DNA of 45,213 bases from an uncultured Erysipelotrichaceae bacterium. GTDB taxonomy: Bacteria > Bacillota_I > Bacilli_A > RF39 > UBA660. This document shows, piece after piece, positions 17,843-24,225 of the stretch. Both the position numbers and the translations under genes were made by a program. The notes below the pieces were generated by a model that saw only the letters and a list, made by a program, of their open reading frames with translations, was not told the origin of the DNA and made no database searches. The stretch lies in assembly GCA_902767245.1 (NCBI GenBank), contig CACXGO010000029.1, positions 95,598 through 140,810 of the forward strand, in the 5' to 3' direction. Positions within the stretch are counted from its first letter, which is position 1. Each line of letters starts with the position of its first letter.

Positions 17843-18834
17843 TAAATCCACACTCCAAATACTATTGCCATCATACTTAAAATTAGACCACAAACCCAGA
17901 ATGTTTTTACAATATCATTTTCCTTCCAACCAAGTTTTTCAAAATGATGATGTAATGGAGTCATTAAAAATACTTTTTTCTTTCTAAATATTACCGATAA
18001 TGTTTGAATAATACTACTTAAAGTCTCAATTACAAATACACCTGCAATTATAACTAATGTAAGTTCATGATTAGTTATTATTGCAATCGAAGCCATTGTT
18101 GCTCCTAGGCAAAGAGAACCAGTATCTCCCATTATAACTTTAGCAGGATGCGTATTAAAAAACAAAAATGCTAGTAGAGCTCCAACAAGAATAAAACAGA
18201 AAACTGCTATATCTTCATATCCATAAACATGTTTTGAATTCCATGCAATTAAACCAAAAGTTAAAAACGCAATTAATGAAAGCCCTCCAGCTAAACCATC
18301 TAATCCATCAGTCAAATTAACTGCATTACTACTTGCGAGCAACATAAATAGTACAAAAAGTCCATAAAACCACCCCATATTAATGCTGATACCAAGAGTT
18401 GAAATTGTAAGTGTTGGTTCATGCCCACTGTTTATAAATATGTAAAAGAATACTAATGCAATTATTAATTGTCCAAATAGTTTTTGAAGCTGGGTTAAGC
18501 CTTTGTTGTTATGTCTTTTAATAATTAAAAAATCGTCTAAAAAACCAACTAAAGCATAACCAAAAAAAACAAATAGTACAATAAATAAATTTTCAGTAAA
18601 TGCTATTTTTTTTAACATAAGTAAAACAAAAATAGTCAAAATGGTGGGAATTATAAATATAAGCCCTCCCATCGTTGGAACACCACTTTTTTCTTTATGT
18701 TGTTCCATTAAATAATCGCTTAAATTTTGTCTTACTTTTAATTTTTTTAACATTGGTATTAAGAAATAGCCAAAAATTATTGCAATTATAAATGCAATCA
18801 TCATGGCTAAAACACTTTTTGCTAGCACTAGCAT
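17842..18834 (-). CDS. mraY: Phospho-N-acetylmuramoyl-pentapeptide transferase MraY
   Basis: Integral membrane enzyme that makes lipid I for peptidoglycan. Family motifs: TMGGLIF, the catalytic-loop segments FLIIKRHNNKGLTQLQK and NAVNLTDGLDGLAGG, GDTGSLCLGA, and the HHH motif in MTPLHHHFEKLGW. About ten membrane helices. At 330 residues it matches the family. The start at 18834 follows GAGGAGA with its own promoter just before; the longer reading to 18882 runs through the promoter. It is not in a dcw cluster. The gene downstream is instead a surface protein. Confidence 0.96.
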   Translation of the reverse strand: MLVLAKSVLAMMIAFIIAIIFGYFLIPMLKKLKVRQNLSDYLMEQHKEKSGVPTMGGLIFIIPTILTIFVLLMLKKIAFTENLFIVLFVFFGYALVGFLDDFLIIKRHNNKGLTQLQKLFGQLIIALVFFYIFINSGHEPTLTISTLGISINMGWFYGLFVLFMLLASSNAVNLTDGLDGLAGGLSLIAFLTFGLIAWNSKHVYGYEDIAVFCFILVGALLAFLFFNTHPAKVIMGDTGSLCLGATMASIAIITNHELTLVIIAGVFVIETLSSIIQTLSVIFRKKKVFLMTPLHHHFEKLGWKENDIVKTFWVCGLILSMMAIVFGVWI

Positions 18835-18853
18835 ATAACCATCTCCTCTTTTT

Positions 18854-18882
18854 ATTTTACTATAAAAATAAAAATGTATCAA
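18854..18882 (-). promoter_or_regulatory. mraY promoter
   Basis: TTGATA, 17 bases, TAAAAT on the minus strand. Confidence 0.65.
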
Positions 18883-18898
18883 TAATGTTTACATTTAA

Positions 18899-18929
18899 AA
18901 AAGTTTATAAGCCAAACTTATAAACTTTT
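18899..18929 (-). terminator. Aquaporin gene terminator
   Basis: 13-bp stem AAAAGTTTATAAG/CTTATAAACTTTT with a 5-base loop and T run, reaching into the stop codon. Confidence 0.8.
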
Positions 18930-19578
18930 ACTTTTTATCATTTAAAACAAAACGATAAAAACAACTTGCTAAAGCAGCACCCAAAAGTGGTCCAACAATA
19001 AATACCCATACTTGATTTGCTGCTACACCACCTTGAAGAATAGCTGGAGCTAAGCTTCTTGCTGGATTAACACTTGTACCAGTAAATGGAATACCAATTA
19101 AATGAACCAAAGTTAAGGTTAAACCAATTACAATTCCTGCAATATTTGTATGTTCTTTTTTAGATGTTACTGCTAAAATAACTGTTACAAAAATAAATGT
19201 TAGTATGACTTCAACTGCTAAAGCTATTTTAAAGCTAGTTGCAAATTGACTAGTGCCATATGTATTAGCACCTAAAGCATTAAAACTCTTTAATAATAAT
19301 CCAAGTACTGCCGATCCAGCAAAAGCTCCTGCTATTTGTGCAATAACATAACCAACAAAATCTTTAAAACTCATTTTTTTAGTTAAAAGCATTGCTAATG
19401 AAACTGCTGGATTAATATGACAACCTGATATATTACCGATTGAATAAGCCATTGCAACTATAACCAATCCAAAAGCTAGAGATGTTGCAACAATATTTGC
19501 TTCAGTTACTACTGCTACGCCACAAGCTACACAAACTAAAACAAAAGTACCTACAAATTCCGAAATATACTTTTTCAT
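18928..19578 (-). CDS. Aquaporin (MIP family, AqpZ-like water channel)
   Basis: Membrane channel with six helices and two half-helix NPA boxes: SGCHINPAVS and GTSVNPARS. The segment HLIGIPFTGTSVNPARS, with His before and Arg after the second box, resembles the narrow AqpZ selectivity filter rather than the wider glycerol facilitator filter. Water is therefore the likely substrate. At 216 residues it is slightly shorter than E. coli AqpZ. ATG at 19578 follows GGAGG. Single-gene unit with extended -10 promoter and terminator. Confidence 0.92.
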   Translation of the reverse strand: MKKYISEFVGTFVLVCVACGVAVVTEANIVATSLAFGLVIVAMAYSIGNISGCHINPAVSLAMLLTKKMSFKDFVGYVIAQIAGAFAGSAVLGLLLKSFNALGANTYGTSQFATSFKIALAVEVILTFIFVTVILAVTSKKEHTNIAGIVIGLTLTLVHLIGIPFTGTSVNPARSLAPAILQGGVAANQVWVFIVGPLLGAALASCFYRFVLNDKK

Positions 19579-19597
19579 TATGTTACCTCCTAAATTA

Positions 19598-19606
19598 ATT
19601 ATAACA
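19598..19606 (-). promoter_or_regulatory. Extended -10 promoter of the aquaporin gene
   Basis: TGTTATAAT on the minus strand with a weak -35. It lies between the cotD-like terminator and the aquaporin start. Confidence 0.5.
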
Positions 19607-19620
19607 TAATAAATAAAAAA

Positions 19621-19640
19621 AGATAAGCTTTTGCTTATCT
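19621..19640 (-). terminator. Terminator of the CotD-like gene
   Basis: 8-bp stem AGATAAGC/GCTTATCT, loop of four, followed by seven T. Confidence 0.8.
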
Positions 19641-19874
19641 AAAATTACAGCAAGATCCTGGATCTTGATTACATATAATATTTTCTTCTGAGCAAGAATA
19701 TTCTGGTCTATAAGTATGTCTATAAATATGTTTATTTATTATATGCGTATGAATTGGGCATACATGTGGTACCTCATAAAAAAATTCTCTTTCAACACAC
19801 TTATTAATTGCAGGTTCAATTACTTCTTGCATTCTGCATTCAGGTTCACGATTACAACATTGATTGTTAAACAT
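19635..19874 (-). CDS. CotD-like spore coat protein
   Basis: 79 residues, rich in Cys (9) and His (5). The core FYEVPHVCPIHTHIINKHIYRHTY follows the CotD pattern (VPHxHPxHTxxVNHxxxxHxHYxPHT) of inner spore coat proteins. It is flanked by Cys pairs at both ends (QCCNREPEC, SCCNF). ATG at 19874 has a perfect AGGAGG. Own terminator. A CATAAAATA at 19896-19904 resembles the -10 of mother-cell sigma factors (CATAnnnTA), but no matching -35 was found. If the call is right, the organism or its ancestor makes endospores. The alternative is a metal-binding small protein of unknown role. Confidence 0.65.
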   Translation of the reverse strand: MFNNQCCNREPECRMQEVIEPAINKCVEREFFYEVPHVCPIHTHIINKHIYRHTYRPEYSCSEENIICNQDPGSCCNFR

Positions 19875-19916
19875 CTTTGTTCCTCCTATCTAGTCTATTT
19901 TATGATGCCAAAAAAA

Positions 19917-19938
19917 ATAGGAATGTGTATATTCCTAT
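19917..19938 (-). terminator. ffh terminator
   Basis: 8-bp stem ATAGGAAT/ATTCCTAT with a 6-base loop and T run on the minus strand. Confidence 0.75.
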
Positions 19939-19947
19939 CTTTTTTAG

Positions 19948-21255
19948 TTAAAATGGTAATTTCATATTTCCATTGCCCATATTTTTCATCATTGTTTTCA
20001 TTTGCTCAAATTGATTTAAAAGGCGGTTAACCTCACTTACTTCACGACCACTACCCTTGGCAATTCTTTGTTTACGACTTGCTTTTAATACTTCAGGATG
20101 TCTTCTTTCATATGGCGTCATTGATAATACAATTGCTTCTATATGAGCCATATCTTTAGGATTAATTTCAACATTACCTAATCCCATTTTTTTAGCTCCT
20201 GGAATTAATTTGATTAAATTTTCTAGTGGACCAAGTCTTTTTATTTGCCTTAAATTATTTAAAAAATCATTTAAATCATAAGTCCCTTTGCGCATTTTTT
20301 TAGATAAATCTTTAGCTTCATCTTCATTTATAACCGACTCTGCTTTTTCAAGCATAGTCATAATATCGCCCATTCCTAAAATACGAGTTGCCATTCGATC
20401 GGGATAAAATTCTTCTAAACCATCCATTTTTTCACTAACACCAATCATTTTTATTGGAACATTAGTTAAATGACGAACAGATAAAGCAACTCCACCTCTA
20501 GTATCACCATCTAATTTAGTTAAAATAGCCCCTGTTAAAGGAAGAGATTCATTAAAGCCAGTTATGACATTAATAGCATCTTGTCCCATCATACTATCAA
20601 TAACGAGTAGAATCTCACTGAATTTAAAATTACTGCTAATCTTTTTTAGTTCTTCCATTAAAGTTTCATCGATATGTAAGCGGCCAGCTGTATCAACTAA
20701 TATATAATTAAAACCATTTGACTTGGCATAATTAACAGCATTAGTAATAATTTCAACTGGATTCTTCTGACCTTCTTCATAAACTTCAATATTAAGCTCA
20801 CGACCGATTTGCTTTAATTGGTCAATAGCAGCTGGACGATAAATATCACAAGCAACCATCAATGGTTTCTTATTATATTTTTTTCTTAGTAAGTTTGCTA
20901 ATTTTCCAATTGCAGTTGTTTTTCCACTACCTTGTAAACCTACAAGCATAAGCATATTAAAAGACCCATCTGTTACAAGTGGAGCTTGATTACCACCAAG
21001 TAGTTCAACAAGCTCATCTTTAACAATTTTGACAAATTGTTCACTTGGTTTTAAACTCTTTTGAACTTCTTCGCCCAAAGCTTTTTCTTTTACTTTATTT
21101 GTAAATTCTTTAACAACAGTATAGTTAACATCTGCTTCAAGTAATGCTAAACGAATGTCACGTACAATTTCACTGATATTTTCTTCTGTTATTTTTCCAT
21201 ATCCTTTTATTTTGCTAACAACCGCTTGCAAACGGTCACCTAATGATTCAAACAT
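19948..21255 (-). CDS. ffh: Signal recognition particle protein Ffh
   Basis: SRP54 GTPase that targets nascent membrane proteins. It has an N domain, then the G domain with GLQGSGKTT (G1), DTAGRLHID (G3) and TKLDGDTRGG (G4). The M domain has the RNA-binding motif GSGREVSEVNRLLNQF and a short Met-rich tail. At 435 residues it is slightly under the usual 440-450. ATG at 21255 follows AGGTGAT; a GTG three codons upstream overlaps that site. No ylxM or rpsP neighbour. Confidence 0.97.
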   Translation of the reverse strand: MFESLGDRLQAVVSKIKGYGKITEENISEIVRDIRLALLEADVNYTVVKEFTNKVKEKALGEEVQKSLKPSEQFVKIVKDELVELLGGNQAPLVTDGSFNMLMLVGLQGSGKTTAIGKLANLLRKKYNKKPLMVACDIYRPAAIDQLKQIGRELNIEVYEEGQKNPVEIITNAVNYAKSNGFNYILVDTAGRLHIDETLMEELKKISSNFKFSEILLVIDSMMGQDAINVITGFNESLPLTGAILTKLDGDTRGGVALSVRHLTNVPIKMIGVSEKMDGLEEFYPDRMATRILGMGDIMTMLEKAESVINEDEAKDLSKKMRKGTYDLNDFLNNLRQIKRLGPLENLIKLIPGAKKMGLGNVEINPKDMAHIEAIVLSMTPYERRHPEVLKASRKQRIAKGSGREVSEVNRLLNQFEQMKTMMKNMGNGNMKLPF

Positions 21256-21291
21256 TTTAATCACCTATTTCATTATACCTAAAAAAGTAAA

Positions 21292-21316
21292 AAAAAATCA
21301 ATAATTTTGATTTTTT
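21292..21316 (-). terminator. Terminator of the camelysin-like gene
   Basis: Stem AAAAAATCAA/TTGATTTTTT with a 5-base loop, directly after the TAA. Confidence 0.6.
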
Positions 21317-21886
21317 TTATTGAACTTGCTGTCCCACAACATTTATTGTAAATGACATACTTTTATCTGCATCGGCATTATCAGCAGTCACTGAAGAACT
21401 ATTTCCATAAGGCCATTCCCAAGTAATTGTTTTTGATGTTGATCCACCAGCTGCTAATGTGCTAGTTATACTATATCCATTAGCTCTAATATTAGTAGTC
21501 ACATTATCAACTTTAAATACCAAATTAGTTGGTACATTTGAAAAGTTGGAAAATGTTATTGTATAATCAACATCTAAATCACTATTTGTAGCTGTTAAAT
21601 TAATTGGTATTGTACCACTGGTTCCTGGTGCAATCGTTGAATTAAGTGTTGTTGATGATTGCGTTGGTGTAAGAGCAACCGAGAAACTAGAAGTTTGGTT
21701 GTTAGCTTTAAAATCCCACCTTGCCATAGTAACGTTAACAGTTCCAGAAAGTGTCGATTGATAGAATGCATAACTACCAATCAAAATCATGAAAACACCA
21801 ATAAAAAGTAAAGCTATAGCAATAATAAGAATACGGCGTCTTTTTTCTTCAGATTTATAATGCATTTCATTATCAATTCTTGCCAT
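21317..21886 (-). CDS. Exported TasA/camelysin-like protein
   Basis: 189 residues. The N-terminus is basic (KSEEKRRR) and is followed by a hydrophobic helix and the segment GSYAFYQSTLSGTVNVTMARWDF. This resembles the SipW-type signal region of TasA/camelysin proteins (GTYAYF then an aromatic-rich W-F motif). The mature part is Ser/Thr/Asn-rich beta sequence, with a closing TVDK-like ADADKSMSFTINVVGQ. The start at 21886 uses GGAAGTGA; a GTG at 21904 would add six residues. It could be an extracellular fibre or matrix subunit; no sipW lies nearby. It has its own promoter and terminator between ffh and frr. Confidence 0.7.
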   Translation of the reverse strand: MARIDNEMHYKSEEKRRRILIIAIALLFIGVFMILIGSYAFYQSTLSGTVNVTMARWDFKANNQTSSFSVALTPTQSSTTLNSTIAPGTSGTIPINLTATNSDLDVDYTITFSNFSNVPTNLVFKVDNVTTNIRANGYSITSTLAAGGSTSKTITWEWPYGNSSSVTADNADADKSMSFTINVVGQQVQ

Positions 21887-21929
21887 AGTTTCACTTCCTT
21901 CCACTTATAGTCTACCTATTTTCAAATCT

Positions 21930-21959
21930 ATTATACCCCAACCATATAAACAAATTCAA
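21930..21959 (-). promoter_or_regulatory. Promoter of the camelysin-like gene
   Basis: TTGAAT, 18 bases, TATAAT on the minus strand. Confidence 0.55.
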
Positions 21960-21980
21960 TAGCACTTTACACAAAAAAAA

Positions 21981-22011
21981 GAATTAATGTAAATTAAAAG
22001 CTCATTAATTC
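21981..22011 (-). terminator. frr / rnf operon terminator
   Basis: 9-bp stem GAATTAATG/CATTAATTC followed by eight T on the minus strand. It overlaps the frr stop region. Confidence 0.7.
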
Positions 22012-22536
22012 ATTTTCTTTTTCTTTCAATTTGTCATCTACTAATTTATTAAATTTATCAATTAACTCTTGAACTTCTTCATTTCCACTCTTTTTTTCAT
22101 CATCTGTAATTTCAAGTTTTTTAATATCATTATTAGCATCTTGGCGTATATTTCTTAATGCAATTCTTGCTTCTTCTGACATCGCTTTAACTTGTTTTAC
22201 ATATTCTTTTCTTGTTTCTTCTGTTAAAGGTGGAATATTTAAAATAATAACTTCGCCATTATTATTTGGTGTAAGCCCTATATTTGATTCATAAATGGCT
22301 TTTTCGATTGCTGTTAAACAAGATTTATCATATGGCTTAATACATATTTGACGCGCTTCTGGAATTGAAATTGTTGCAAGTTGCATAAGTGGTGTATCAA
22401 CACCATAATATGAAACCAATATATTATTAACTATTCCTGCACTTGCACGACCAGCTCGGACATTTGCAAATCTTTTTTCCATATTTTCAATTGAAGATTC
22501 CATACGCATACTTGCTTCCATTAAAATATCATCCAT
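21994..22536 (-). CDS. frr: Ribosome recycling factor
   Basis: Splits post-termination ribosomes together with EF-G. Family features: RFANVRAGRAS, YYGVDTPLMQLATISIPEAR, NNNGEVIILNIPPLTEETRKEYVK, and a three-helix bundle. 180 residues. The start at 22536 is preferred because GGAGG lies 7 bases ahead; an ATG two codons earlier abuts that site. It lies 25 bases after rnfB with no terminator between them, so it may be the last gene of the rnf transcript. This is unlike its usual pyrH neighbourhood. Confidence 0.96.
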   Translation of the reverse strand: MDDILMEASMRMESSIENMEKRFANVRAGRASAGIVNNILVSYYGVDTPLMQLATISIPEARQICIKPYDKSCLTAIEKAIYESNIGLTPNNNGEVIILNIPPLTEETRKEYVKQVKAMSEEARIALRNIRQDANNDIKKLEITDDEKKSGNEEVQELIDKFNKLVDDKLKEKENELMSF

Positions 22537-22560
22537 TTTCATCCCTCCAAAATAATTATA

Positions 22561-22839
22561 TTACAATTTTTCTTTATTTACAATGTGATTAGCAATGTAT
22601 TTTTCAAGTTCAACTTTTTTTTCACCTTTTAAGGGTCGACATTTTAAATATTCATTAAAATCTTTTTTTATTGCCAATGCCATTCCCTCACATGAACCAT
22701 GACCACAGCCTCCACAGTTATATCCTGGTAATCTTTTCTTTAGTTCCTCTATTTGTTTATCTTTAAGCATATTATTTGCAAAAGATAAAATAAGTCCAAG
22801 TATTAAAGCTGTTAATGTTAAAATTATAATCCCTTGCAT
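22561..22839 (-). CDS. rnfB: Short RnfB: membrane anchor plus one Fe-S motif
   Basis: RnfB normally takes electrons from ferredoxin through an N-terminal helix, a CxxCxxxxC domain and two or more ferredoxin-type 4Fe-4S modules. This 92-residue copy has the helix (residues 3-20) and the motif LPGYNCGGCGHGSC with C42, C45 and C50 plus C67, and ends there. The ferredoxin modules are absent, with no continuation in any frame before frr. The start at 22839 is chosen because AAAGGA lies 8 bases ahead; an ATG at 22848 has no spacing. It overlaps the 34-residue peptide gene. It may rely on a partner ferredoxin protein encoded elsewhere. Confidence 0.85.
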   Translation of the reverse strand: MQGIIILTLTALILGLILSFANNMLKDKQIEELKKRLPGYNCGGCGHGSCEGMALAIKKDFNEYLKCRPLKGEKKVELEKYIANHIVNKEKL

Positions 22840-22928
22840 TTTCCACATCCTTTACAATTATGACTTTTTACTTTACAAGATAAAAACAAATATAAAATTA
22901 TTAGAATAAATAAAACTATAAACGGCAT
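22824..22928 (-). CDS. 34-residue Cys-rich membrane peptide in the rnf operon
   Basis: A short gene starting two bases after the rnfA stop: ATG at 22928, with CGAGG about 10 bases ahead inside rnfA. It ends in TAA within rnfB (16-base overlap). The product has one hydrophobic helix (MPFIVLFILIILYLFLSC, residues 1-18) and a basic tail with HNCKGCGKCKG, four Cys in all (C18, C25, C28, C31). The layout is like FeoB-associated Cys-rich membrane proteins and like NqrM, which supplies iron for the intramembrane cluster of Na+-NQR. A role in maturing the RnfA/RnfE cluster is inference. Confidence 0.7.
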   Translation of the reverse strand: MPFIVLFILIILYLFLSCKVKSHNCKGCGKCKGL

Positions 22929-22929
22929 T

Positions 22930-23493
22930 TTAACCAAACCTCGAAAACAATATCGCCATAATTGTAGCAACAATTAAAGCAATTGGATAGTCCTTAAATG
23001 ATTTAGGAATAGCGCCATTATCTAAACGCTCTCTTATTGTTGAGAGTGTATATATTACCACTAAATAACCAAGTGAACTTGCAAAGGAATAAACAAGTAT
23101 TTCTATAAGATTATAGTTACTATTAATACCTACTAAAACGGTTCCTAAAACGGCACAATTAGTTGTTATTAGCGGTAAATATATACCTAAATTTTCATAT
23201 AAAGTACTATTGACCTTTTTTATAAATAATTCAACCAATTTAACTAAACAAGCAATAATCAAGATAAACATTAAAGTTCTTAAATATGTAGCATCAAATG
23301 GTACTAAAATATATTTATATATCAAATATGAAAATATGCTAGAAATAACAGTTACAAAGACAACTGAAGTCCCCATAAAAAACGAATTTTTACGCTTATT
23401 TGATGTTCCTAAAAATGAACAAAGACCTAAAAATTTTGTTAAAACAATGTTTTCTGTTAAAAATCCAACTATAAAAATATTAATTAGAGACAT
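22930..23493 (-). CDS. rnfA: Rnf electron transport complex subunit RnfA
   Basis: Membrane subunit with about six helices, homologous to RnfE and to NqrE. It carries the half-sites for the intramembrane 2Fe-2S cluster: C25 in ENIVLTKFLGLCSFLG and C113 in LPLITTNCAVLG. 187 residues, close to the usual 190. ATG at 23493 with GGAGG, overlapping the end of rnfE by 14 bases. Confidence 0.95.
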   Translation of the reverse strand: MSLINIFIVGFLTENIVLTKFLGLCSFLGTSNKRKNSFFMGTSVVFVTVISSIFSYLIYKYILVPFDATYLRTLMFILIIACLVKLVELFIKKVNSTLYENLGIYLPLITTNCAVLGTVLVGINSNYNLIEILVYSFASSLGYLVVIYTLSTIRERLDNGAIPKSFKDYPIALIVATIMAILFSRFG

Positions 23494-24124
23494 TTTTCTT
23501 CCTCCTTGATTTCATGAAATTAATAAAGGCAAGCAATAAGGCCAAAGCTAAAAATGCCCCTGCTGGTTTAACCATAATATTTATTGGTGTAAATGCTGGA
23601 AGTACATTTTCAATAACTAAATTTTGACCAAAGATTTTAGCTAAACCATCATTACTCAAAATTGTAATTGAATTATTCCCAAATAACTCACGAACTAAAC
23701 CAATAATCATAAGTGCCATTGTAAAACCAAGTCCCGTTCCAATTGCATCTAGAATACTATTTTTGACTGATTCTTTAGAAGCAACTTCTAGTGCTCTACC
23801 AAAAATAATACAATTAACAGTTATCAAAGGTAAATAAATACTTAAAACATCATAAAGTCCTGGAAGCTCATTTTTTAAAACTATTTCTATTGCAGTTACA
23901 AATGTTCCAATTATTAAAATAAATACTGGTATTTTTACTAAATCAGGTACTATTTTTTTTATTAAAGAAATTATAAAATTTGAACCAAGTAAAACAACTA
24001 AAACACAAAGTCCCATCACATAAGATTTTTCAAATGTCGTTGTAACAGCTAAAGCAGGACAAAGTCCCAATAACAAAACAAATATTGCGTTTTCTTTAGT
24101 TATTCCATTCCATATTTTTTTCAT
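23480..24124 (-). CDS. rnfE: Rnf electron transport complex subunit RnfE
   Basis: Membrane subunit paired with RnfA. Motifs: GITKENAIFVLLLGLCPALAV (C22) and LPLITVNCIIFGRAL (C105) for the shared intramembrane cluster. About six helices and a basic C-terminus (KSRRKKN). 214 residues. ATG at 24124 follows GGAGG located inside the preceding small gene, with which it overlaps as ATGA. Confidence 0.95.
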   Translation of the reverse strand: MKKIWNGITKENAIFVLLLGLCPALAVTTTFEKSYVMGLCVLVVLLGSNFIISLIKKIVPDLVKIPVFILIIGTFVTAIEIVLKNELPGLYDVLSIYLPLITVNCIIFGRALEVASKESVKNSILDAIGTGLGFTMALMIIGLVRELFGNNSITILSNDGLAKIFGQNLVIENVLPAFTPINIMVKPAGAFLALALLLAFINFMKSRRKKNVSN

Positions 24125-24222
24125 ATATTTCCTCCATAAAAATTATATAAAAGATACATTATAATTGCGCAAACTAAAGTTATTAAAACTAATACTAAAA
24201 TCGCTTTAAAATCATTTTTCAT
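24121..24222 (-). CDS. 33-residue membrane peptide between rnfDG and rnfE
   Basis: ATG at 24222, three bases after the rnfD-rnfG stop, with GGGG ahead, and TGA overlapping the rnfE start by 4 bases. The product has the form MKNDFK, one helix (AILVLVLITLVCAIIMYLLY) and NFYGGNI. It resembles the N-terminal anchor helix of RnfG and sits exactly where rnfG is found in the common CDGEAB order. However, the fused RnfG domain already has its own helix. It could be a small subunit of the complex or a leftover of a duplicated rnfG start. Confidence 0.6.
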   Translation of the reverse strand: MKNDFKAILVLVLITLVCAIIMYLLYNFYGGNI

Positions 24223-24225
24223 AAA

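Noticed and set aside
19716-20030. Plus-strand frame across the CotD-like gene and the ffh end
   Set aside because: Crosses two terminators and has no ribosome site.
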